DNA from: Streptomyces parvulus
GTDB lineage: Bacteria > Actinomycetota > Actinomycetes > Streptomycetales > Streptomycetaceae
Length of the DNA: 64,000 nucleotides
Assembly (NCBI RefSeq): GCF_014648855.1
Contig: NZ_BMRX01000006.1
Location: 124,001 to 188,000 of the forward strand
Direction of reading: 5' to 3'
Shown in pieces: positions 58,747 to 64,000 of this stretch. Numbering within the stretch: the stretch's first letter is position 1; each line of letters opens with the position of its first letter. The notes beneath the pieces are model-generated. The model searched no databases and was not told where the DNA came from. It worked only from the letters and a program-made list of their open reading frames with translations. A program made the position numbers and the translations under genes.

Positions 58747-61575
58747 TCAGCCGCGCCGCCGGCCGGGCGAGGGGACCGGCTCGACCGGCACTCCGCCGGC
58801 CGCGCGGCCCAGCGGTACCAGGCGCACCGCGCCGGGTCCCGACGCCGACTCGCCGTCGGACAGCACCGCGAGGGCCAGGGTGTTGGCGGCGGCACGGGTG
58901 CGCAGGATGCCGTTCGGCAGGACAAAGGTGTGCGCGGCGCCGGTGCGGCCGGGCGCGTGCTCGCCCATGTTCCAGCCGTTCAGGAAGACCTGGACCCGGT
59001 GGTCGCCCGCCGGGGCGCCCTCGACGACGAGCCCCACCGAGGCGTCCACCTCGGGCGGGACGTCCAGCCGGAAGGTGGTCCGGTACCAGGTCACGCCCTG
59101 GCGCGGGTCCGCGCGCGGCAGGTCCGCCCGGGACACCGGCTCCCAGCCGCCGTCGTCGTGCCCCGGCAGGTGCCAGCCGTGCCGTTCCCCGTAGAGCCCG
59201 CCGTGGTTGAGCGGCCCGCGCACCGGGTCGGGGGCGACCGAGCCGCGGATCCGCCAGCGCACCTCGGGCGCGGCCCCCTCGAAGTCGGCCGAGACCAGTC
59301 CGCGCGCCGCCCCGGGGTCGTCCTGGGCGTGCTGGGTGCGCCGGACCAGCACGGCGAGGACGGCCGAGTCGCCGCCGTCCGCGCGGGCCCGCCGCGTCGC
59401 GCGCAGCCCCGCGGGCAGATCCAGTTGGGCCGTGGCGGTCCAGGTGCCCGTGCCGTCGTCGCCGCCGGCCGGGCGGTGGCCGCCCAGTGGCTCGCCGTCC
59501 AGCCAGGCCAGCAGCAGGCCGCGCGCGCCGGTGGCGTAGGACAGGGACACCGACTCCAGGCCCGCCGCCCCGGTCAGACGCGCCCGGTACCAGACGTCGC
59601 CGTAGTGGTGGCCGTAGTCGTCGGCGAAGAGCACGGGCCGTCCCGCGGGCACCGGCGTGGTGCTGTGCGAGGTGCGCCGGTCGGCGACGGTCCACCCCGA
59701 GTCGCCGTAGTCGGGCGCCGACTCGGGGTTCTCGGCGCGCCGCCGCCAGCCGTCGAGTTCGGGCAGCGGGACCTCGGGCACGCCGGGCAGCGGCCACACC
59801 GCCATCAGGCTCCGGGCGCGGCCGAGGGAGCCCTGCACCGCCCTGCCGTTCCAGGTGAGGCGGGTGATGCCGCGCGGCGCCCACACCTCCAGTTCGCGCT
59901 CGCCGACGGTGTCGCCGGTCAGCCGGATCGTGTCCCCGTCCAGCACGGCCTCGCGCAGCAGCTCCGGGCCGCGCACCAGGACCCGGCCCGAGGGTGTCTC
60001 GTAGGGCCACAGCCGCAGTGAGGCGGCGTCGTCGGCGAGGAGCAGCAGCAGCGTGCGGTCGGAATCCGCGCCGCGCACCCGCAGCCGGGTCAGCCGGTCC
60101 TCCTTCAGGCGTACGGTCACGTGCAGCTTCCCGTGGCCGTACGCCCAGGCGGCCTCCTCGTCCAGCCGGGTCGGCCAGGGCTCCGAGGGGCAGTCGATCA
60201 CCAGGTGCGCCATCTCCCCGGCCCGCCCCACGAAGGCGGCGACGTCCACCCCGCCGACGCTCAGGGACAGCATGGGCTGGACGGTGGCGTGCGCCAGCCT
60301 GCGTCCCTCGCCCAGGCGGAGGCCGGTGGCGAGCAGCTTGGCGTCGCGGGCGGGGACGGTGACCTCCACGTCGGTGCCGTCCATCGGGACGGTGGAGGTG
60401 ACGGCGGACGCCGAGTCGTTGCGCAGCACGTAGGCGTGGGCGCCGGTGTCCGGGTTGGCGAGGTGCCGCACCCGGAGGCGCGCGTCGGCGGCCCGCACCT
60501 CGGCCGCCTCGTCGAGCCGGGTGAAGTCCGGTACGTGGCGCAGCAGATGGCCGAGCTGGTGGAGCGGGGCGAGTTCGGGGGTCGGCCGGCGGGCCTCGTC
60601 GAGGGCGGCGGCCGGGTCGTAGGTCGGGGAGGGCGCGGTCGGGGCGGGCAGCCAGCCCCACGAGGTGCCGCCGAACGCCGTGTGCACGTTGTGCAGCGTG
60701 CTGCCGCGCGCCAGGTCGGCCAGGTGGGCGCGGCGCGCCTCGGCGGCGTCCCGGGTCCGCTCCGCCCGGTCCCAGGCGAGGGTGGTGCCGGCGTGCAGCA
60801 GGGGTACGTCGATGCCGTCGGCGCGGACCCGCTCGTGCAGGTGGGTCAGGCCGGCCCGGTCGGGCGCGTCGGCCCGGTAGAGCAGGACGGTGCCGGTGCC
60901 CCGGGTGAACTGGTGCCGGGCGACGACGGCGTTGACCCGGCGCAGCCACTCGTCGGCGTGGCGCAGATGGGCGGGTTCGGTGGTCCCGGGCCGGGCCCCG
61001 GTGGCCGCCAGCCAGCCGGGCAGGCCGCCCGCGTCCACGTCGGCGCCGATGAACGGCCCGGGGTGGACCACGACGTACAGGTGGCACTCCGCGGCCGTGC
61101 GCAGGAACAGGTCGAGGTCGCGGACGCCGGTGAAGTCGTACGCGCCCGGTGCGGGGGAGTGCTGGTTCCAGGCGAGTCGGATGCTGACCGCGTTGTGCCC
61201 GTACGCCCGCATCTTCTGCAGCACGTCCCGCCACAGCGACGGGCTGGGCAGCCGGAAGGGGTGCATCTCGCCGGACCACAGCGCCAGCCGTCTGCCGTCC
61301 ACCAGCAGGGAGTGCCGGTCCAGCGCGACCCGGTGGCGCCGGCCGTCGGCGGCGGGCGGGCCGGGCGGCGGGCCGGTGGGCACGGGGCCGGAGGCGCCCG
61401 CCGGGGGCAGGGCCGCGCCGCTCCCGCTGCCGCCGAGCGCGAGCCCGAGGACGGTGGTGCCCGCGAGGGCGCTGAACGCTCGTCTGCCGATACCGCTGAG
61501 CTCCAAGGGAGCCTCTCCTGTAGCCGTGCCTGTGGTGCTGCCGCCGCCGGGGCGGGACCGTCCGTGCCCGGCCAT
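58747..61575 (-). CDS. Exported GH35-like protein lacking catalytic glutamates
   Basis: Protein of 942 residues with a Tat-like leader (GRRAFSALAGTTVLGLALGG). The N-terminal half follows the GH35 beta-galactosidase barrel closely: SGEMHPFRLPSPSLWRDVLQ, AYGHNAVSIRLAWNQHSPAP, GPFIGADVDAGGLPGWL, and NVHTAFGGTSWGW ... YDPAAALDEARRPTPEL. Yet the acid/base motif ENEYG is replaced by LLYRADAPD, the nucleophile segment TEFW by HAGTTLAW, and the Glu of NxHEP by Ser. The C-terminal half carries two jelly-roll domains as in true GH35 enzymes (VTWYRTTFRLDVPPEVDASV). It probably binds rather than cleaves galactosides. Start is ATG 61575 (GTG 61593 possible). Confidence 0.82.
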   Translation of the reverse strand: MAGHGRSRPGGGSTTGTATGEAPLELSGIGRRAFSALAGTTVLGLALGGSGSGAALPPAGASGPVPTGPPPGPPAADGRRHRVALDRHSLLVDGRRLALWSGEMHPFRLPSPSLWRDVLQKMRAYGHNAVSIRLAWNQHSPAPGAYDFTGVRDLDLFLRTAAECHLYVVVHPGPFIGADVDAGGLPGWLAATGARPGTTEPAHLRHADEWLRRVNAVVARHQFTRGTGTVLLYRADAPDRAGLTHLHERVRADGIDVPLLHAGTTLAWDRAERTRDAAEARRAHLADLARGSTLHNVHTAFGGTSWGWLPAPTAPSPTYDPAAALDEARRPTPELAPLHQLGHLLRHVPDFTRLDEAAEVRAADARLRVRHLANPDTGAHAYVLRNDSASAVTSTVPMDGTDVEVTVPARDAKLLATGLRLGEGRRLAHATVQPMLSLSVGGVDVAAFVGRAGEMAHLVIDCPSEPWPTRLDEEAAWAYGHGKLHVTVRLKEDRLTRLRVRGADSDRTLLLLLADDAASLRLWPYETPSGRVLVRGPELLREAVLDGDTIRLTGDTVGERELEVWAPRGITRLTWNGRAVQGSLGRARSLMAVWPLPGVPEVPLPELDGWRRRAENPESAPDYGDSGWTVADRRTSHSTTPVPAGRPVLFADDYGHHYGDVWYRARLTGAAGLESVSLSYATGARGLLLAWLDGEPLGGHRPAGGDDGTGTWTATAQLDLPAGLRATRRARADGGDSAVLAVLVRRTQHAQDDPGAARGLVSADFEGAAPEVRWRIRGSVAPDPVRGPLNHGGLYGERHGWHLPGHDDGGWEPVSRADLPRADPRQGVTWYRTTFRLDVPPEVDASVGLVVEGAPAGDHRVQVFLNGWNMGEHAPGRTGAAHTFVLPNGILRTRAAANTLALAVLSDGESASGPGAVRLVPLGRAAGGVPVEPVPSPGRRRG

Positions 61576-61603
61576 TGTTCCAGCGGACGCCACAATGGTC
61601 GGT

Positions 61604-62098
61604 ATGAGGATCTCGGCGCGTGCGGACTACGCGGTGCGGGCGGTACTGGAACTGGCCGTCCAGCAGGAGGACCGGCCGGTCAAGGCGGAGGACGTGGCCA
61701 CCGTCCAGGACATTCCGCACAAATTTCTGGAGGGGATCCTCGGGGACCTCCGGCGCGGCGGCATCGTCGAGAGCCGGCGCGGCGGGGGCGGCGGGTACCG
61801 GCTGGCGCGCGAGGCGTCGGCCATCACGGTCGCGGACGTGATCCGGGCGGTGGACGGGCCCATCGTCTCGGTGCGCGGGGAGCGGCCCACGGGGCTGGTG
61901 TACACCGGCACGGCGGGACCCCTGCTGCCGCTGTGGGTGGCGCTGCGCGCCAACGTGCGCAGGATCCTGGAGGGCGTGACGATCGCCGACCTGGCCGCGG
62001 GCACGCTGCCGGACCCGGTGCGGGAACTGGCGGCGGAGCCGGCCGCCTGGGAGAACCCGCGGGCGACGCGCCCGGGGGGTGGGAACCGGCCGGTGTGA
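61604..62098 (+). CDS. Rrf2-family transcriptional regulator
   Basis: Regulator of 164 residues. MRISARADYAVRAVLELAVQ is the standard Rrf2 N terminus, with the helix-turn-helix in KAEDVATVQDIPHKFLEGIL and the wing RRGGGGGYRLAREASAITVA. The three conserved cysteines of iron-sulfur Rrf2 proteins (IscR, NsrR) are absent: the segment where they would lie reads VRGERPTGLVYTGTAGPLLP, so it does not sense by a cluster. ATG 61604 fits the family; ATG 61595 is in frame. It is divergent from the GH35-like gene (28-base gap) and may control it. Confidence 0.88.
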   Translation: MRISARADYAVRAVLELAVQQEDRPVKAEDVATVQDIPHKFLEGILGDLRRGGIVESRRGGGGGYRLAREASAITVADVIRAVDGPIVSVRGERPTGLVYTGTAGPLLPLWVALRANVRRILEGVTIADLAAGTLPDPVRELAAEPAAWENPRATRPGGGNRPV

Positions 62099-62164
62099 AT
62101 GGCCGGGGACGTGTCTGTGCGCGTGCGCCGGGGGCTCCCTACGATGCGGACATCGCGTGAATGT

Positions 62165-62179
62165 CATGTGCAGAACATG
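62165..62179. promoter_or_regulatory. Palindrome upstream of the DUF4360 gene
   Basis: CATGT-GCAGA-ACATG, perfect five-base arms, in an AT-richer patch (TGTCATGTGCAGAACATGTG) about 60 bases before the secreted-protein ATG. Possible operator or promoter part. Confidence 0.35.
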
Positions 62180-62238
62180 TGTAGATGGCGAACGCGTGCC
62201 ACCGCATCCACCCCCCACCGTCCCGGAAAGGGAGACCC

Positions 62239-62892
62239 ATGGCCACGGGCCTGCTCCTGAGCGGCACCCTCGCCGCGCTCCTCACCTCCGTACTGCCCGC
62301 GCAGCACCAGCCCTCCGGCGGGTTCGAGGACCCGCCGCCGGACAAGATCGTCATCAAGGTCGCCACGGTGAACGGCTCCGGCTGCCCGCAGGGCACGGCG
62401 GCCGTCGCGGTCTCCGAGGACAACACGGCGTTCACCGTCACCTACAGCGACTACCTCGCCCAGGCGGGCGGCGGCTCCGCGCCCACCGACTTCCGCAAGA
62501 ACTGCCAGCTCAACCTGCTGGTCCACGTCCCGGGCGGCTTCACGTACGCGGTCGCGAGCGCGGACTACCGCGGCTTCGCCGCCCTCCAGCCCGGCGCCAA
62601 GGGCACCCAGCGGGCCTCCTACTACTTCCAGGGCTCCCCGAACACCGAGTTCCGCACCCACCCCTTCAGCGGTCCGCTCAACGACAACTGGCAGGCCACC
62701 GACACCACCGACTGGGCCCAGCTGGTCTGGGCGCCCTGCGGCGTCCAGCGCAACTTCAACATCAACACCGAGCTGCGGGTGAGCGCCGGGACCTCCGACC
62801 CGGGCAAGGTGAGCTTCATGACGATGGACTCGACCGACGGCGACATCAGCACCGTCTACCACCTGGCGTGGAAGGAGTGCCCGGAGTCCTGA
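62239..62892 (+). CDS. Secreted DUF4360 protein
   Basis: Exported protein of 217 residues. ATG 62239 follows AAAGGGAG and opens a short signal peptide (GLLLSGTLAALLTSVLPAQ). The mature part starts VATVNGSGCPQGTAAVAVSE and TAFTVTYSDYLAQAG, then FRKNCQLNLLVHVPGGFTYA and WAPCGVQRNFNINTELRVSA: the layout of DUF4360, with four conserved cysteines that probably form two disulfides. Members are found in actinomycetes and fungi; function is unknown. It is next to no enzymes of related role and convergent with the phosphatase gene. Confidence 0.85.
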   Translation: MATGLLLSGTLAALLTSVLPAQHQPSGGFEDPPPDKIVIKVATVNGSGCPQGTAAVAVSEDNTAFTVTYSDYLAQAGGGSAPTDFRKNCQLNLLVHVPGGFTYAVASADYRGFAALQPGAKGTQRASYYFQGSPNTEFRTHPFSGPLNDNWQATDTTDWAQLVWAPCGVQRNFNINTELRVSAGTSDPGKVSFMTMDSTDGDISTVYHLAWKECPES

Positions 62893-62919
62893 CCGGCGGC
62901 CGGCCCGCGGCCCCGGCGG

Positions 62920-63588
62920 TCAGCCGGCGGCGTCCCCGACGCTCTCCCCGGCGGGACCGCCCTCGCGCGGGCCGCCTTCCTCGGGGCCGACGGGCCGGCC
63001 CTCCCAGTGCAGGACGCGCCACCCGGAGTCCGGGGCGCCGGACAGGAGCACGACACCGGTGTTGCCCAGGCCGTGGGCGGCGGCGAAGGCGGTGTCCACG
63101 TTCTCCGCCCGGGCCGCCGTCCAGGTACGGATCACCGCGCCGTGACTGACCATGGCCACGGTCTCCGCCCCGGTGGCCGCGGCCTCCGCCACCACGGAGT
63201 CGAACCGCGCCAGAGCCTCCACGCCGTTCTCGCCGCCCGGCACCCGGCGGCCGGTGTCCCCGTCGGACCACGCGAGCGCCGTCGTCAGGTACGTCTCCAC
63301 GGCCTCACGGTCGCCGCGCATCTCCAGGTCCCCGGCGGACAGCTCCCGCAGGCCGTCCCTCACCACGATCTCCAGCCCCGTCCGGGCCGCCAGCGGCGCC
63401 GCGGTGAGCCGGGTGCGCAGCAGTGTCGACGCGTACAGGGCCTCGATCCGCTCGTCCGCCAGCGCCTCCGGGAGCGCCGCCGCCTGCTCCTCGCCCAGCG
63501 GGGTCAGCGCGGGACCGGGTGCGGCCGTGTCCAGCAGGTGCTTGAGGTTGGACGGGGTCTGGCCGTGCCGGATGAGCAGCAGACGCAT
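62920..63588 (-). CDS. Histidine phosphatase (phosphoglycerate mutase-like)
   Basis: Cytoplasmic protein of 222 residues from ATG at 63588. LLLIRHGQTPSNLKHLLDT is the RHG motif with the phospho-accepting His, YASTLLRTRLTAAPLAA the second Arg region, LRELSAGDLEMRGD the Glu and AMVSHGAVIRTWTA the second His. This is a generic histidine phosphatase; the substrate (sugar phosphate, cobalamin precursor or other) cannot be assigned. It follows the PstS-like gene on the same strand, with a 56-base gap. Confidence 0.9.
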   Translation of the reverse strand: MRLLLIRHGQTPSNLKHLLDTAAPGPALTPLGEEQAAALPEALADERIEALYASTLLRTRLTAAPLAARTGLEIVVRDGLRELSAGDLEMRGDREAVETYLTTALAWSDGDTGRRVPGGENGVEALARFDSVVAEAAATGAETVAMVSHGAVIRTWTAARAENVDTAFAAAHGLGNTGVVLLSGAPDSGWRVLHWEGRPVGPEEGGPREGGPAGESVGDAAG

Positions 63589-63644
63589 GGACGGATCAGT
63601 CTCCTTCGGGCCGGGACGGGGACCTCCACTGTGCCATCCCCGCC

Positions 63645-64000
63645 TCACGCGCCGTCCGGGCGGCAGAGCAGCGGCTTGTCCAGCTCGGAGCAGGGGCGGT
63701 GGCCCTTGGACCGGATCACGTCCTTGCCGACCTCGTCGGCGAGGTAGCGCAGGAAGCCCGCGGCGATCGAGTCGGCCGGCGGCTCGCCGTAGGTGTAGGC
63801 GATCTCCGTCTGCCAGTACGGGTACGCCCCCTCGTCGGCGCCCTCCAGGGTGGCCGGGTAGCCGTCGATGCGGACCTGCCGGACCCCGGTGTGGGCCGAG
63901 GCGGCCCTGACCTCGCTGTGGCCGAGGGCGCCCGGCGTCGACGCCACCGTGTCGAGCAGCGTCGCGGTGCCGCCCACCTCGCAGCGGCCGGGCCGGTCCG
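63645..64000 (-). CDS. PstS-like periplasmic-type binding protein, C-terminal part (5' end beyond window)
   Basis: The last 117 codons of a longer protein; the frame is open to base 64000. The segment STPGALGHSEVRAAS followed by VDGYPAT-like and GAYPYWQTEIAYTYGEPP is typical of the C-terminal lobe of phosphate-binding PstS and related solute-binding proteins, as is AGFLRYLADEVGKDVIRSKG. Cys pairs (CEVGG upstream; PCSELDKPLLC) may form disulfides. The main body with the ligand site is outside the window, so specificity is open. Upstream neighbours are unseen. Confidence 0.7.
   Translation of the reverse strand, partial: DRPGRCEVGGTATLLDTVASTPGALGHSEVRAASAHTGVRQVRIDGYPATLEGADEGAYPYWQTEIAYTYGEPPADSIAAGFLRYLADEVGKDVIRSKGHRPCSELDKPLLCRPDGA

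Noticed and set aside
1..64000. Search for transposases, integrases, phage genes or a biosynthetic gene cluster
   Set aside because: None of the convincing genes encodes such functions; the single flavin monooxygenase is not enough to claim a natural product cluster.

Overview
The window is a chromosomal stretch from a Streptomyces (or very close relative). Base composition is extremely GC-rich with strong third-position bias, there are many GTG starts, TTA codons are almost absent, and familiar Streptomyces genes occur together: dnaG next to an HrdA-type sigma factor, the MreB-like mbl, MatB malonyl-CoA synthetase, NasA nitrate reductase and NirBD. From memory the order resembles the nirBD-nasA-dnaG-hrdA-mbl-matB stretch of S. 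coelicolor, but no alignment could be run. I see no insertion sequence, prophage, CRISPR array or rRNA.

Layout. 1-4.2 kb: nitrite reductase operon (nirD, nirB and a second NirB-like flavoprotein). 4.3-10.1 kb: TauE/SafE permease, HxlR regulator, class F sortase with a candidate surface protein, FMN reductase, M4 metalloprotease and a gamma-glutamylcyclotransferase-like protein. 10.1-14 kb: nasA nitrate reductase, a YdcF/SanA-type protein and sirohydrochlorin chelatase, which feeds siroheme to NirB. 14-20 kb: dgt, a ferredoxin-reductase-like flavoprotein, dnaG and hrdA. 20-28 kb: UspA, APC permease, a heterodimeric ABC exporter, an FGGY kinase and a small YtxH-like protein. 27.9-28.4 kb: two tandem tRNA-Asn and one tRNA-CAT. 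28.4-35.9 kb: three large secreted proteins (ThuA-DUF1080, GSDH-PKD-CBM6 and PA14-GSDH), each ending in nearly the same ricin-type lectin domain. 36-39.4 kb: STAS-ANTAR protein, GAF histidine kinase and mbl. 40-43.7 kb: subtilisin-like protease and a 19-residue hydrophobic peptide ORF. 43.8-49 kb: a malonate module (matR divergent from matC-matB and a fused carboxyltransferase). 49-52.9 kb: RibD/DHFR-like, STAS, hypothetical, IclR and SMP-30 lactonase. 52.9-58.6 kb: a five-gene operon with three paralogous seven-helix membrane proteins, an ImmA/IrrE-type metallopeptidase and an FAD monooxygenase. 58.7-64 kb: a GH35-like protein lacking its catalytic glutamates, an Rrf2 regulator, a DUF4360 secreted protein, a histidine phosphatase and the end of a PstS-like binding protein.

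How the genes work together. NasA, NirBD and the sirohydrochlorin chelatase form an assimilatory nitrate-to-ammonium set; GTAAC/GAAAC-type elements upstream of both reductase operons suggest shared nitrogen control. MatC imports malonate and MatB makes malonyl-CoA. The fused carboxyltransferase takes the place where a malonyl-CoA decarboxylase is found in classical mat operons, and two matching operator-like repeats flank the matC/matR promoters. The three lectin-bearing exoenzymes look like one extracellular carbohydrate-oxidising and cleaving set, of which only the divergent one carries a TTA (bldA-dependent) codon. The membrane/peptidase/monooxygenase operon at 52.9-58.6 kb is the best candidate for an undescribed system.
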